Of a stretch of DNA of 64,000 bases, positions 1-9,821 are shown piece after piece. The DNA is from Streptococcus mitis (GTDB lineage Bacteria > Bacillota > Bacilli > Lactobacillales > Streptococcaceae): assembly GCF_001281025.1 (NCBI RefSeq), contig NZ_CP012646.1, positions 835,001 to 899,000 of the forward strand, read 5' to 3'. Below the pieces are notes generated by a model that did not search any database, was not told where the DNA came from, and saw only the letters and a list, made by a program, of their open reading frames with translations. How positions within the stretch are numbered: position 1 is the stretch's first letter; every line of letters starts with the position of its first letter. The position numbers and the translations under genes are program-made.

Positions 1-2
1 CA

Positions 3-362
<360 letters not shown>

Positions 363-495
363 TTTAGTTTGTATTACTCTTTCAATAACCATGTCTTCTA
401 TGGAATAGAAACTAAAATATGTTTTTACTAGACTTTCTAAACAAAAATAGTAGAATAGTAGTTAAATTCTATTATTGTTGGAAAGAGAGTAAGAG

Positions 496-1719
496 ATGTA
501 TCGTTATCAAATTGGCATTCCCACATTAGAATATGATCAGTTTGTTAAAGAACATGAATTAGTCAATGTATTACAAAGTAGTGCTTGGGAAGAGGTTAAG
601 TCTGATTGGCAACATGAAAAGTTTGGCGCCTACCGAGGAGATAAATTACTGGCTACAGCTAGTATTTTGATTAAAACTCTTCCTCTAGGCTATAGAATGT
701 TTTATATCCCAAGAGGTCCTGTATTAGATTATAAGGATGCTGAACTCTTGAACTTTGTTCTTCAATCCATTAAGTCCTATGCTCGAAGCAAGAGAGCGAT
801 TTTTGTGATTTTTGACCCAAGTATTTGCCTATCGCAAAGTTCAATCAAGCATGAAAAAATAGAATATCCTGAAAATATGGCTATTATTGAAAATTTGCAA
901 AGAATGGGAGTAAGGTGGTCAGGAAAGACCGATGGAATGGGAGATACCATTCAGCCTCGTATTCAGGCAAAAGTATACAAGGAAAATTTTACAGAAGATA
1001 AACTTTGCAAGTCAACAAAACAAGCTATTCGATCCGCTCGAAATAAGGGTGTAGAGATTCAGATTGGTAGAGATGAATTGTTAGAATCTTTCTCGTTTTT
1101 GATGAAAAAAACTGAGAAGCGAAAAGATATCCATTTGAGGAATGAAGCCTATTATAAAAAATTGTTAGATAATTTTAAGGACAAGGCCTACATTACGCTG
1201 GCTACTCTGGATATCGCTAAGCGTTTACGAGAATTAGAAAAACAGTTAGCGAAAAACTTAGCGTTGGAAGAAGCGTTTACTGAGTCGACTCGAACTTCAA
1301 AAGTAGAAGCCCAGAAGAAGGAAAAAGAGCGTTTGGTAGAAGAAAGAGATTTCTTGCAGAGATATCTGAATGAAGAAAAATCAAACATTCCTTTAGCAGC
1401 TACTTTGAGTTTGGAATTTGGTAATACCTCTGTTAATCTATATGCTGGTATGGATGATGCTTTTAAACGTTATAATGCACCAATTTTAGCTTGGTATGAA
1501 ACAGCTCGCTATGCTTTTGAGCGAGGTATGGTGTGGCAAAATTTAGGTGGTGTTGAAAACTCTCTCAATGGTGGACTTTACCATTTTAAGGAAAAATTTA
1601 ATCCAACGATTGAAGAATACTTGGGTGAGTTTACAATGCCCACCCATCCTCTTTATTCTCTGTTAAGAATCGCTCTTGATTTTCGCAAGGCATTAAGAAC
1701 AAAACATCATAGAAGGTAA
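496..1719 (+). CDS. murM: MurM, lipid II-linked aminoacyl-tRNA ligase (FemX family)
   Basis: This 407-residue FemABX-family transferase adds the first residue (Ser or Ala, from charged tRNA) to the lysine side chain of lipid II on the cytoplasmic side of the membrane, giving branched peptidoglycan stems. The sequence has the expected two acyltransferase-like halves with a helical arm inserted at about residues 238-297, rich in Lys, Glu and Arg (RLRELEKQ, KEKERLVEER). The length matches pneumococcal MurM (about 406). The start is ATG 496 after a GAAAGAGAG site. MurN follows 4 bp after the stop, so the two form an operon. In pneumococci murM is mosaic and its alleles influence high-level penicillin resistance; no allele assignment can be made by eye. 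Confidence 0.93.
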   Translation: MYRYQIGIPTLEYDQFVKEHELVNVLQSSAWEEVKSDWQHEKFGAYRGDKLLATASILIKTLPLGYRMFYIPRGPVLDYKDAELLNFVLQSIKSYARSKRAIFVIFDPSICLSQSSIKHEKIEYPENMAIIENLQRMGVRWSGKTDGMGDTIQPRIQAKVYKENFTEDKLCKSTKQAIRSARNKGVEIQIGRDELLESFSFLMKKTEKRKDIHLRNEAYYKKLLDNFKDKAYITLATLDIAKRLRELEKQLAKNLALEEAFTESTRTSKVEAQKKEKERLVEERDFLQRYLNEEKSNIPLAATLSLEFGNTSVNLYAGMDDAFKRYNAPILAWYETARYAFERGMVWQNLGGVENSLNGGLYHFKEKFNPTIEEYLGEFTMPTHPLYSLLRIALDFRKALRTKHHRR

Positions 1720-1723
1720 GTAC

Positions 1724-2956
1724 ATGGCATTAATTACACTCACAAAAGAAGAATTTCAGGCTTATTCTGATCAGGTCTCTTCTCGTTCTTTTATGCAATC
1801 TGTCCAGATGGGGGACTTGTTAGAAAAAAGAGGGGCTCGAATTGTTTATCTTGCATTGAAACAAGAAGGAGAAATTCAAGTTGCAGCTCTGGTTTATAGC
1901 TTGCCCATGCTGGGTGGCCTACATATGGAGATCAATTCGGGGCCGATTTATACCCAACAAGATGCTCTCCCAGTTTTTTATGCGGAGTTAAAAGAATATG
2001 CCAAGCAAAATGGTGTATTAGAGTTGCTTGTAAAACCTTATGAAACTTATCAAACTTTTGATGGTGAAGGTAATCCAATAGATGCTGAGAAAAAAAGTAT
2101 TATTCAAGGTTTGACTGATTTAGGTTATCAATTTGATGGTTTAAAAACAGGTTACCCAGGTGGAGAACCGGATTGGTTATATTGTAAAGATTTGAATGAG
2201 CTAACTGAAAAGACCTTGCTTAACAGTTTTAGTAAAAAGGGGAAAGCTTTGGTGAAAAAGGCTGATACATTTGGTATTCAGTTGAAAAAATTAAATCGTG
2301 AAGAACTTTCAATTTTTAAGAATATAACAAAAGAAACCTCTGAACGTAGAGAATATAGTGATAAAAGTTTAGAATATTATGAGCACTTTTATGATTCATT
2401 TGGAGAACAAGCGGAGTTTGTAATTGCTAATCTAAATTTAGGAGAATATATACAAAATTTAATACATAAGCAAAAAGAATTATCTGAAAAAATAGCTACC
2501 TCACTACTCTTATTAGAACAATATCCAGATTCTGCACAAAAGAAAAAAGAACACAAAGAATTGGCTAGGCAGTATGAAAGCTTTGAAGTTCGAAAAGCAG
2601 AAGCACGAGAGTTGATTGAAAAATATGGAGAGAAAGATCTTGTCTTAGCAGGTAGTTTATTTATTTATATGCCTCAAGAAACGACCTATCTTTTTAGTGG
2701 TTCCTATACTGAGTTTAATAAATTTTATGCACCAGCTTTGCTTCAGAAATATGTTATGTTGGAAAGCATAAAACGTGGGATCCCTAAATACAACTTCCTA
2801 GGGATTCAAGGGATTTTTGATGGTAGTGATGGTGTTTTGCGTTTTAAACAAAATTTTAATGGCTATATTGTACGCAAAGCGGGTACTTTCCGTTATCATC
2901 CATCACCTTTAAAATACAAAGCTATTCAGTTATTCAAAAAAATATTAGGACGTTAA
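1724..2956 (+). CDS. murN: MurN, second-position lipid II alanyltransferase (FemX family)
   Basis: This is a 410-residue paralogue of MurM in the same operon, 4 bp downstream. By family knowledge it adds the second residue, usually alanine, to the MurM product to complete the dipeptide cross-bridge. The fold is again two acyltransferase-like lobes with a charged helical arm at about residues 238-305 (KQKELSEKIA, KKKEHKELAR). The C-terminal segment contains the conserved-looking GIQGIFDGSDGVLRFKQNF stretch typical of FemX C-termini. The start is ATG 1724 with an AAGGTAAG site. It is expected to act in the cytoplasm on membrane-bound lipid II. No truncation or frameshift is seen. Confidence 0.93.
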   Translation: MALITLTKEEFQAYSDQVSSRSFMQSVQMGDLLEKRGARIVYLALKQEGEIQVAALVYSLPMLGGLHMEINSGPIYTQQDALPVFYAELKEYAKQNGVLELLVKPYETYQTFDGEGNPIDAEKKSIIQGLTDLGYQFDGLKTGYPGGEPDWLYCKDLNELTEKTLLNSFSKKGKALVKKADTFGIQLKKLNREELSIFKNITKETSERREYSDKSLEYYEHFYDSFGEQAEFVIANLNLGEYIQNLIHKQKELSEKIATSLLLLEQYPDSAQKKKEHKELARQYESFEVRKAEARELIEKYGEKDLVLAGSLFIYMPQETTYLFSGSYTEFNKFYAPALLQKYVMLESIKRGIPKYNFLGIQGIFDGSDGVLRFKQNFNGYIVRKAGTFRYHPSPLKYKAIQLFKKILGR

Positions 2957-3034
2957 GATGAAAAAGCCAGTATTTAGCTTTCTTTCAGCTTGATTTAGTA
3001 AAATAGTCTTTATTTGCTAGAAAGGTGGAGAGAC

Positions 3035-3736
3035 ATGCGCTGGATTTTTTGTTTGATAGGGGCTTTCTTTTCTTTTGTGTGGCGTTTGTTTTGGCGCCTG
3101 GTTTGGATAGTTGTGCTCTTATGTGCGTTTGCTTTCGGACTTCTCTGCTATCTGAACGGGGATTTTCAAGGAGCGCTAAAGCAGGCAGAACGGTCAGTCA
3201 AGATTGGTCAACAAAGTATCGACCGATGGGAAAAAACAGGGCAACTGCCTAAGTTGAACCAGACAGATAGCCACCAGCATTCTGAAGGAAGGTGGCCACA
3301 GGCCTCTGCTCGTATTTACTTGGATCCCCAGATGGATTCACGCTTTCAAGAAGCTTATTTAGAAGCGATTCAGAATTGGAATCAAACGGGTGCTTTTAAC
3401 TTTGAAATTGTCACCGAGTCCAGCAAGGCAGATATCTTGGCTACGGAGATGAATGACGGAGGTACTCCTGTGGCAGGAGAGGCGGAAAGTCAGACCAATC
3501 TCTTAACAGGACAATTCTTGTCTGTAACGGTGCGTCTGAATCATTATTATCTGTCCAATCCTGACTATGGCTATTCCTATGAGCGCGTTGTCCATACGGC
3601 AGAACATGAGTTGGGTCATGCGATTGGCTTGGACCATACAGATGAGAAGTCTGTCATGCAACCTGCGGGTTCCTTTTATGGTATCCAGGAAGAGGATGTT
3701 GCAAACCTTCGAAAAATATATGAGACTAGTGAGTAG
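3035..3736 (+). CDS. Membrane-anchored matrixin-type zinc metalloprotease
   Basis: This 233-residue protein has one N-terminal hydrophobic segment (residues 2-32, rich in Phe, Trp and Leu) and a C-terminal metalloprotease domain. The motif [11 protein letters not shown] at residues 191-201 fits HExxHxxGxxH, where three His bind zinc and the Glu is the general base. SVMQP about seven residues later is the Met-turn expected for metzincins. The start is ATG 3035, preceded by AAAGGTGGAG; an in-frame TTG at 3014 lies upstream of this ribosome site and is unlikely. The catalytic domain probably faces outside, tethered by the signal anchor. It lies between murMN and uvrC. The substrate is unknown, and a role in wall or surface-protein processing is only inferred from position. 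Confidence 0.8.
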   Translation: MRWIFCLIGAFFSFVWRLFWRLVWIVVLLCAFAFGLLCYLNGDFQGALKQAERSVKIGQQSIDRWEKTGQLPKLNQTDSHQHSEGRWPQASARIYLDPQMDSRFQEAYLEAIQNWNQTGAFNFEIVTESSKADILATEMNDGGTPVAGEAESQTNLLTGQFLSVTVRLNHYYLSNPDYGYSYERVVHTAEHELGHAIGLDHTDEKSVMQPAGSFYGIQEEDVANLRKIYETSE

Positions 3737-3760
3737 GGAACAATCTTTCCCTACTTTTTT
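3732..3760 (+). terminator. Intrinsic terminator after the metalloprotease gene
   Basis: A perfect 9-bp stem (AGTAGGGAA with TTCCCTACT), a 6-nt loop and a run of seven T. It overlaps the end of the protease gene (its stop lies in the left arm) and abuts the uvrC promoter. Confidence 0.85.
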
Positions 3761-3768
3761 GCTATAAT
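3760..3768 (+). promoter_or_regulatory. Extended -10 promoter of uvrC, very close to the start codon
   Basis: TGCTATAAT at 3760-3768 is a perfect extended -10. Transcription would start about 7 nt later, at the uvrC ATG itself (3775). No Shine-Dalgarno sequence fits between them, so the mRNA is predicted to be leaderless. Confidence 0.7.
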
Positions 3769-3774
3769 GGAATT

Positions 3775-5622
3775 ATGAACAACTTGATTAAATCAAAACT
3801 AGAGCTCTTGCCGACCAGCCCTGGTTGTTACATTCACAAGGATAAAAACGGTACCATTATCTATGTAGGAAAGGCTAAAAATCTGCGTAACCGCGTGCGG
3901 TCCTATTTTCGTGGAAGTCATGATACCAAGACGGAAGCTCTGGTGTCTGAAATTGTAGATTTTGAATTTATTGTTACGGAGTCTAATATTGAGGCACTTC
4001 TCCTAGAAATTAATCTGATCAAGGAAAATAAGCCTAAATACAATATCATGCTCAAGGATGATAAGTCTTATCCTTTCATCAAAATCACTAATGAGCGCTA
4101 TCCTCGTTTAATTATCACCCGTCAGGTCAAGAAGGACGGCGGTCTCTACTTTGGACCTTATCCAGATGTGGGGGCAGCCAATGAAATCAAGCGGCTGCTG
4201 GATCGAATTTTCCCTTTTAGAAAGTGTACCAATCCACCGTATAAGGTCTGTTTTTACTACCATATCGGCCAATGCATGGCCCACACTATCTGTAAGAAGG
4301 ATGAGTCCTACTTCAAGTCTATGGCTCAGGAGGTTTCTGATTTCCTAAAAGGGCAGGATGACAAAATCATTGATGACCTCAAGGGCAAAATGGCAACGGC
4401 AGCCCAGTCTATGGAGTTTGAACGTGCGGCAGAATACCGTGACCTGATTCAGGCTATTGGAACGCTTCGAACCAAGCAACGGGTCATGGCTAAGGATCTC
4501 CAGAATCGTGATGTCTTTGGCTACTATGTGGACAAGGGTTGGATGTGTGTGCAGGTTTTCTTTGTCCGTCAGGGAAAACTCATTGAACGTGACGTCAATC
4601 TATTCCCCTACTACAATGATCCGGATGAGGATTTTCTAACCTATGTAGGACAATTCTATCAAGAAAAATCTCATCTAGTTCCCAATGAGGTGCTGATTCC
4701 GCAGGATATTGACGAAGAAGCTGTCAAGGTCTTGGTGGATACCAAGATTCTCAAACCCCAGCGTGGAGAGAAAAAGCAACTAGTCAATTTGGCTATAAAG
4801 AATGCTCGAGTCAGTCTAGAGCAGAAGTTCAATTTGTTAGAAAAATCTGTCGAAAAGACCCAAGGAGCTATTGAAAATCTAGGTCGTTTGCTCCAAATTC
4901 CCACCCCAGTTCGCATCGAGTCCTTCGATAACTCCAACATCATGGGAACTAGTCCTGTTTCAGCCATGGTGGTCTTTGTCAACGGAAAACCTAGTAAGAA
5001 GGATTACCGTAAGTATAAAATCAAGACTGTCGTCGGGCCAGACGACTATGCTAGTATGCGAGAGGTCATTCGCAGGCGCTATGGTCGAGTACAGCGTGAC
5101 GGTTTGACTCCTCCAGATTTGATTGTGATTGATGGGGGACAAGGTCAAGTCAATATTGCCAAGCAAGTCATTCAAGAGGAGCTGGGCTTGGATATTCCCA
5201 TTGCAGGTCTGCAAAAGAATGATAAGCACCAAACCCATGAATTGCTCTTTGGAGATCCGCTGAAGGTGGTGGAGTTATCTCGCAATTCTCAGGAATTTTT
5301 CCTCCTCCAACGTATACAAGATGAGGTCCACCGCTTTGCTATAACTTTCCATCGCCAACTGCGCTCGAAAAATTCTTTTTCATCACAACTGGATGGAATT
5401 GAAGGGCTGGGACCTAAACGCAAGCAGAATCTCATGAAGCATTTCAAGTCTCTAACAAAAATCAAGGAAGCCAGTGTGGATGAGATTGTCGATGTTGGAG
5501 TACCTAGAGCTGTTGCAGAGGCTGTGCAGAGGAAGTTGAACCCGCAGGAAGCAGTGGAATTAGCTCAAGTGGCGGAAGAAAGAGTAGATTACCAAACGGA
5601 AGGAAACCACAATGAAACATAA
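3775..5622 (+). CDS. uvrC: Excinuclease ABC subunit UvrC
   Basis: UvrC makes the 3' and 5' incisions around bulky DNA lesions after loading by UvrB. At 615 residues it has full family length. The N-terminal GIY-YIG nuclease domain is seen at about residues 15-95 ([20 protein letters not shown]). A UVR motif for UvrB binding lies near 205-235, the RNase H-like second nuclease domain is central to C-terminal ([17 protein letters not shown]), and a helix-hairpin-helix region is near the end ([16 protein letters not shown]). The start is ATG 3775; the -10 hexamer ends only 6 bp upstream and no ribosome site is present, which suggests leaderless translation. The 3' end overlaps the following phosphoesterase gene by 11 bp. 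Confidence 0.97.
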   Translation: MNNLIKSKLELLPTSPGCYIHKDKNGTIIYVGKAKNLRNRVRSYFRGSHDTKTEALVSEIVDFEFIVTESNIEALLLEINLIKENKPKYNIMLKDDKSYPFIKITNERYPRLIITRQVKKDGGLYFGPYPDVGAANEIKRLLDRIFPFRKCTNPPYKVCFYYHIGQCMAHTICKKDESYFKSMAQEVSDFLKGQDDKIIDDLKGKMATAAQSMEFERAAEYRDLIQAIGTLRTKQRVMAKDLQNRDVFGYYVDKGWMCVQVFFVRQGKLIERDVNLFPYYNDPDEDFLTYVGQFYQEKSHLVPNEVLIPQDIDEEAVKVLVDTKILKPQRGEKKQLVNLAIKNARVSLEQKFNLLEKSVEKTQGAIENLGRLLQIPTPVRIESFDNSNIMGTSPVSAMVVFVNGKPSKKDYRKYKIKTVVGPDDYASMREVIRRRYGRVQRDGLTPPDLIVIDGGQGQVNIAKQVIQEELGLDIPIAGLQKNDKHQTHELLFGDPLKVVELSRNSQEFFLLQRIQDEVHRFAITFHRQLRSKNSFSSQLDGIEGLGPKRKQNLMKHFKSLTKIKEASVDEIVDVGVPRAVAEAVQRKLNPQEAVELAQVAEERVDYQTEGNHNET

Positions 5623-6466
5623 AATCGCAATTTTATCAGATATTCATGGAAATGCGACGGCTTTAGAAGCAGTGATTGCAGATGCTAAAAATCAAGGAGT
5701 CAGTGAATACTGGCTTCTGGGAGATATTTTTCTTCCCGGTCCAGGTGCAAGTGACTTGGTAGCCCTGCTAAAGGACCTTCCTATCACAGCCAGTGTTCGA
5801 GGCAATTGGGATGATTGTGTCCTTGAGGCCTTGGATGGTGAATATGGTTTGGAACATCCACAAGAAATCCAGTCAATGCGAATGACCCAGTTTTTGATGG
5901 AGCGAATGGATCCTGCAACGATTGTCTGGTTACGAAGCTTGCCTTTGCTGGAAAAGAAAGAGGTTGCTGGGTTGCGCTTTTCTATCTCTCATAATTTACC
6001 TGACAAAAATTATGGGGGTGACTTGTTGGTTGGGAATGATACAGAAAAATTTGACCAACTGCTAGATGAGGAAACGGACGTGGCAGTCTATGGTCATGTC
6101 CACAAGCAGTTGCTTCGTTACGGCAGTCAAGGGCAACAAATCATCAATCCAGGGTCGATTGGCATGCCCTATTTTAATTGGGAGGCGTTAAAAAATCACC
6201 GTGCCCAGTATGCCGTGATAGAAGTTGAAGATGGGGAATTGGTAAATATCCTATTTCGTAAAGTCGCTTATGACTATGAAGCGGAGTTGGAGTTGGCCAA
6301 ATTCAAGGGGCTTCCTTTTATCGAAATGTATGAAGAGCTACGACGAGAAGACAACTATCAGGGGCACAATCTGAAACTCTTAGCCAATTTAATAGAAAAG
6401 CATGGGTATGTAGAGGATGTGAAGAATTTCTTGGAGGCTATAAAGTCAGAATATAAGATGGACTAG
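5612..6466 (+). CDS. Calcineurin-like metallophosphoesterase
   Basis: This 284-residue protein is of the YfcE-like metallophosphoesterase family. Metal-binding motifs run in the expected order: SDIHGN (about residue 9), GDIFLPGPG (36), GNWDD (63), SHNLPD (130), YGHVHKQ (159) and NPGSIGMP (178). Such enzymes hydrolyse phosphodiesters or phosphomonoesters with a two-metal centre in the cytoplasm; the substrate here is unknown. The C-terminal 80 residues are an additional mostly helical segment not needed for catalysis. The start overlaps uvrC by 11 bp with an upstream GGAAGGAAA site inside uvrC, so the two genes are translationally coupled. There is no evidence that it acts in DNA repair. Confidence 0.85.
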   Translation: MKHKIAILSDIHGNATALEAVIADAKNQGVSEYWLLGDIFLPGPGASDLVALLKDLPITASVRGNWDDCVLEALDGEYGLEHPQEIQSMRMTQFLMERMDPATIVWLRSLPLLEKKEVAGLRFSISHNLPDKNYGGDLLVGNDTEKFDQLLDEETDVAVYGHVHKQLLRYGSQGQQIINPGSIGMPYFNWEALKNHRAQYAVIEVEDGELVNILFRKVAYDYEAELELAKFKGLPFIEMYEELRREDNYQGHNLKLLANLIEKHGYVEDVKNFLEAIKSEYKMD

Positions 6467-6598
6467 TTTCTTTAAGCAGCTGAAAATTAATTGGAACTGG
6501 ATGAGGGGATTCCTGATTTAAATGGTTTTCTTCATTCGGTTGCTTATCCTTGTTCCAGTTTGTTTCTACGAAAAATCTCTGCAAGCTCTTTCAAATTA

Positions 6599-6607
6599 TG
6601 GTAGAAT
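6599..6607 (+). promoter_or_regulatory. Extended -10 promoter of the nitroreductase gene
   Basis: TGGTAGAAT at 6599-6607 lies 32 bp before the ATG at 6640. No good -35 is seen. The remaining 130 bp back to the phosphoesterase stop hold no gene; AACTGG and CCAGTT segments there could form a weak hairpin. Confidence 0.5.
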
Positions 6608-6639
6608 GGAAGCAGTAGAATTAGAAAAGGAAATCGATT

Positions 6640-7245
6640 ATGAAATTTCTTGAATTAAATAAAAAACGTCATGCGACTAAGCATTTCACTGATAAGCCAG
6701 TTGATCCTAAGGATGTGCGTACGGCTATCGAAATTGCAACCTTGGCACCAAGTGCCCACAACAGCCAGCCTTGGAAATTTGTGGTGGTACGTGAGAAAAA
6801 TGCCGAACTAGCAAAATTGGCTTACGGTTCAAACTATGAACAGGTATCATCAGCGCCTGTAACTATTGCCTTGTTTACAGACACAGATTTGGCTAAACGT
6901 GCTCGTAAGATTGCCCGAGTTGGTGGTGCTAACAATTTCTCAGAAGAGCAACTTCAATATTTTATGAAGAATTTGCCTGCTGAATTTGCCCGCTACAATG
7001 AACAACAAGTCAGCGACTACCTAGCTCTCAATGCAGGTTTGGTTGCTATGAACTTGGTTTTGGCTCTTACAGACCAAGGAATCGGATCAAATTTGATCCT
7101 TGGATTTGACAAATCAAAAGTCAATGAGGTTTTGGAAATTGAAGACCGTTTCCGCCCAGAACTTTTGATTACAGTGGGTTACACAGACGAAAAATTGGAA
7201 CCAAGCTACCGCTTGCCAGTAGATGAAATCATCGAGAAAAGATAG
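6640..7245 (+). CDS. Nitroreductase family protein (FMN oxidoreductase)
   Basis: This is a 201-residue protein of the nitroreductase superfamily, flavoenzymes that use NAD(P)H to reduce nitro, quinone or enone compounds. The N-terminal motif KKRHATKHFTDKPV and the following APSAHNSQPWKFVVV (about residues 37-51) correspond to the FMN-binding Arg/Ser region. A second cofactor element, GIGSNLILGFD, is at about residues 147-157. The length is typical of a single-domain cytoplasmic dimer. The start is ATG 6640 with AAAAGGAAA upstream. It is followed 13 bp later by pepV, so they are probably co-transcribed. The physiological substrate cannot be read from the sequence. Confidence 0.88.
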   Translation: MKFLELNKKRHATKHFTDKPVDPKDVRTAIEIATLAPSAHNSQPWKFVVVREKNAELAKLAYGSNYEQVSSAPVTIALFTDTDLAKRARKIARVGGANNFSEEQLQYFMKNLPAEFARYNEQQVSDYLALNAGLVAMNLVLALTDQGIGSNLILGFDKSKVNEVLEIEDRFRPELLITVGYTDEKLEPSYRLPVDEIIEKR

Positions 7246-7258
7246 GAAGAAGAAAAAA

Positions 7259-8659
7259 ATGACAGCAATTGATTTTACAGCAGAAGTAGAAAAACGCAAA
7301 GAAGCCCTCTTGGCTGACTTGTTTAGCCTTTTGGAAATCAACTCAGAACGTGATGATAGCAAGGTTGATGCTGAGCATCCATTTGGACCTGGGCCGGTAA
7401 AAGCCTTGGAAAAATTCCTTGAAATCGCAGACCGCGATGGCTACCCAACTAAAAATGTTGATAACTACGCAGGACATTTTGAGTTTGGTGATGGCGAAGA
7501 AGTTCTCGGAATCTTTGCCCACATGGACGTGGTGCCAGCTGGTAGCGGTTGGGACACAGACCCTTACACACCGACTATCAAAGACGGTCGCCTTTATGCG
7601 CGTGGGGCTTCAGACGACAAGGGTCCTACAACAGCTTGTTACTATGGTTTGAAAATCATCAAAGAATTGGGACTTCCAACTTCTAAGAAAGTCCGCTTCA
7701 TCGTCGGAACAGACGAAGAATCAGGCTGGGCAGACATGGACTACTACTTCGAGCATGTAGGACTTGCAAAACCAGACTTCGGTTTCTCTCCAGATGCTGA
7801 GTTCCCTATCATCAATGGTGAAAAAGGAAATATCACGGAATACCTCCACTTTGCAGGTGAAAATGCAGGTGTTGCCCGTCTTCACAGCTTCACAGGTGGT
7901 TTGCGTGAAAACATGGTTCCTGAATCAGCAACAGCAGTTGTTTCAGGTGACTTAGCTGACTTGCAAAGTAAACTAGATACTTTTGTTGCAGAACACAAAC
8001 TCAGAGGAGAAATTCAAGAAGAAGCTGGTCAATACAAGGTGACGATCATTGGTAAATCAGCCCATGGTGCTATGCCTGCTTCAGGTGTCAATGGTGCGAC
8101 TTACCTGGCCCTCTTCCTTAGTCAGTTTGACTTTGCTGGTCCAGCCAAAGACTACCTTGACATCGCTGGTAAAATTCTCTTGAACGACCATGAGGGTGAA
8201 AATCTCAAAATTGCTCATGTGGATGAAAAGATGGGTGCCCTTTCTATGAATGCCGGTGTCTTCCGCTTTGATGAAACAAGCGCTGATAATACTATTGCCC
8301 TCAACATCCGTTATCCAAAAGGAACAAGTCCAGAGCAAATCAAGTCAATCCTTGAAAACTTGCCAGTCGCTTCTGTTAGCCTTTCTGAGCACGGTCATAC
8401 CCCTCACTATGTGCCAATGGAAGATCCACTTGTGCAAACCTTGTTGAATGTTTATGAAAAACAAACTGGTCTTAAAGGTCACGAGCAAGTTATCGGTGGT
8501 GGAACCTTTGGTCGCTTGCTAGAACGAGGTGTTGCCTATGGTGCCATGTTCCCAGACTCAATTGACACCATGCACCAAGCCAATGAATTTATCGCCTTGG
8601 ACGATCTCTTCCGAGCAGCAGCAATCTATGCCGAAGCTATTTACGAATTGATCAAATAA
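7259..8659 (+). CDS. pepV: Dipeptidase PepV (M20 family)
   Basis: PepV is a zinc-dependent cytoplasmic dipeptidase that releases amino acids from dipeptides taken up by the cell. This 466-residue protein shows the M20 signature HMDVVPAG near residue 88, ARGASDDKGP with the bridging Asp near 120, and the catalytic Glu pair in DEESGWADMDYY near 152. A C-terminal metal His lies in TMHQANEF. ATG 7259 is chosen because an AGGAAG site sits 9 nt before it and the length equals known PepV proteins; an in-frame upstream start at 7223 would lie inside the nitroreductase gene. A terminator follows at 8666-8699. Confidence 0.95.
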   Translation: MTAIDFTAEVEKRKEALLADLFSLLEINSERDDSKVDAEHPFGPGPVKALEKFLEIADRDGYPTKNVDNYAGHFEFGDGEEVLGIFAHMDVVPAGSGWDTDPYTPTIKDGRLYARGASDDKGPTTACYYGLKIIKELGLPTSKKVRFIVGTDEESGWADMDYYFEHVGLAKPDFGFSPDAEFPIINGEKGNITEYLHFAGENAGVARLHSFTGGLRENMVPESATAVVSGDLADLQSKLDTFVAEHKLRGEIQEEAGQYKVTIIGKSAHGAMPASGVNGATYLALFLSQFDFAGPAKDYLDIAGKILLNDHEGENLKIAHVDEKMGALSMNAGVFRFDETSADNTIALNIRYPKGTSPEQIKSILENLPVASVSLSEHGHTPHYVPMEDPLVQTLLNVYEKQTGLKGHEQVIGGGTFGRLLERGVAYGAMFPDSIDTMHQANEFIALDDLFRAAAIYAEAIYELIK

Positions 8660-8665
8660 AACGAT

Positions 8666-8699
8666 AGAAGTCTGAGATTGTATGCTTAGACTTCTTTTT
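8666..8699 (+). terminator. Intrinsic terminator after pepV
   Basis: An 11-bp stem (AGAAGTCTGAG with CTTAGACTTCT, one G-T pair), 9-nt loop, then TTTTT. Confidence 0.8.
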
Positions 8700-8712
8700 G
8701 GAGGGAAAGTAG

Positions 8713-9291
8713 ATGTCTCAAATCGAAGGAATCAAGCAGGCTATTATGGCAGATCCGCAGAATGTCAGCTATACAGAACGCGGAATTGAGCCTCTTTTTG
8801 CAGCGCCAAAGACTGCTCGCATCAATATCATCGGTCAAGCGCCTGGTCTTAAAACCCAAGAAGCAGGCCTTTACTGGAAAGATAAGAGTGGTGACCGCTT
8901 GCGCGACTGGCTAGGTGTGGATGAAGATACCTTTTACAATTCAGGATATTTTGCTGTTCTGCCTATGGATTTCTACTTTCCAGGGCATGGCAAGTCAGGT
9001 GATTTACCACCGAGAACTGGCTTTGCTGAAAAATGGCATCCGCAGCTCTTGCAAGAATTACCAGATATTCAATTGACCCTTTTGATTGGTCAATATGCCC
9101 AGGCCTACTATTTAAAGGAGAAAATCAGTGGCAAGGTGACAGAACGGGTAAAACATTACCAGAACTACTTGCCAACCTATTTTCCACTAGTTCACCCCTC
9201 GCCGCGAAATCAAATCTGGATGGCTAAAAATACTTGGTTTGAGTCAGAAGTGGTGCCAGATTTGAAAAAAAGAATTAAAACTATTTTATAG
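8713..9291 (+). CDS. Uracil-DNA glycosylase family protein
   Basis: This 192-residue protein belongs to the uracil-DNA glycosylase-like superfamily. The first motif, IIGQAPGLK (about residues 39-47), matches the GQDPY/GEAPG water-activating loop, and HPSPRNQIW at about 163-171 matches the family HPSxxN motif that enters the DNA minor groove. The aromatic pair YYLK and the segment LLIGQYAQAY fit the central strand. Classical Ung is about 217-225 residues and distinct, so this is a separate, smaller group; whether it removes uracil from DNA is inferred. The start is ATG 8713 with GGAGGGAAAG upstream. The stop codon is overlapped by the BOX-like repeat. Confidence 0.8.
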   Translation: MSQIEGIKQAIMADPQNVSYTERGIEPLFAAPKTARINIIGQAPGLKTQEAGLYWKDKSGDRLRDWLGVDEDTFYNSGYFAVLPMDFYFPGHGKSGDLPPRTGFAEKWHPQLLQELPDIQLTLLIGQYAQAYYLKEKISGKVTERVKHYQNYLPTYFPLVHPSPRNQIWMAKNTWFESEVVPDLKKRIKTIL

Positions 9292-9394
9292 TCAATGAAA
9301 ATCAAAGAGCAAACTAGGAAGCTAGCCGCAGGCTGTACTTGAGTACGGTAAGGCGACGCTGACGTGGTTTGAATTTGATTTTCGAAGAGTATTA
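9288..9394 (-). repeat. BOX-type repeat, boxA-boxC form lacking boxB
   Basis: Read on the minus strand, the element opens with TACTCTTCGAAAATC, continues with CCACGTCAGCGTCGCC (boxA-like), and ends with GCTAGCTTCCTAGTTTGC and GATTTTCATTGA (boxC-like). These segments match my memory of the pneumococcal BOX consensus. At 107 bp there is no room for a boxB copy. It overlaps the stop of the glycosylase-family gene and ends at the ribosome site of the rhodanese gene, so it is probably transcribed as a stem-loop between them. Confidence 0.75.
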
Positions 9395-9405
9395 GGAGAA
9401 AAAGA

Positions 9406-9693
9406 ATGAAAGAAATAACCTTTGACGCATTTTACCAGCTTTACCAAAATGAGCAACTTTCTTTAGTGGACGTGAGAGAAGTGGATGAGTTTGAAGCTCT
9501 TCATTTAGAAGGTGCTCAGAATCTTCCTCTGAGTCAATTAGCCGATATCTATGATCAGTTGGACAAGGACCAGTTACATTATGTTATTTGTAAATCTGGA
9601 ATGAGATCAGCGCGTGCTTGCCAATTCTTATTAGAACAAGGTTATGAGGTTATCAATGTACAAGGTGGCATGATGGCCTTTGAAGAACTTTAA
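9406..9693 (+). CDS. Rhodanese-like domain protein
   Basis: This 95-residue single rhodanese domain carries the active-site loop CKSGMRSA at residues 63-70, with Cys63 as the expected sulfur-carrying nucleophile. The N-terminal SLVDVREVDEFEALHLEGA is the CH2A motif typical of the family, and the C-terminal YEVINVQGGMMAF the CH2B motif. Such small cytoplasmic proteins transfer sulfane sulfur, but the partner is unknown. The start is ATG 9406 after TAGGAG, which directly abuts the BOX-like element. A terminator follows, so it is the last gene of its unit. Confidence 0.88.
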   Translation: MKEITFDAFYQLYQNEQLSLVDVREVDEFEALHLEGAQNLPLSQLADIYDQLDKDQLHYVICKSGMRSARACQFLLEQGYEVINVQGGMMAFEEL

Positions 9694-9697
9694 ACAG

Positions 9698-9750
9698 TAG
9701 AATTTTCTCCTACTTGGTGTGGACTGGGTAGGAGAATTTTATTTTTAGAT
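9698..9750 (+). terminator. Intrinsic terminator after the rhodanese gene
   Basis: TTCTCCTAC pairs with GTAGGAGAA across an 11-nt loop, followed by a T-rich tail. Confidence 0.65.
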
Positions 9751-9821
9751 AATTCTCATTTTTAAGAATCTTGAAAACATTCAATATTTACTTCGTGAAG
9801 CTTTTTTCATACTCCTATTCA

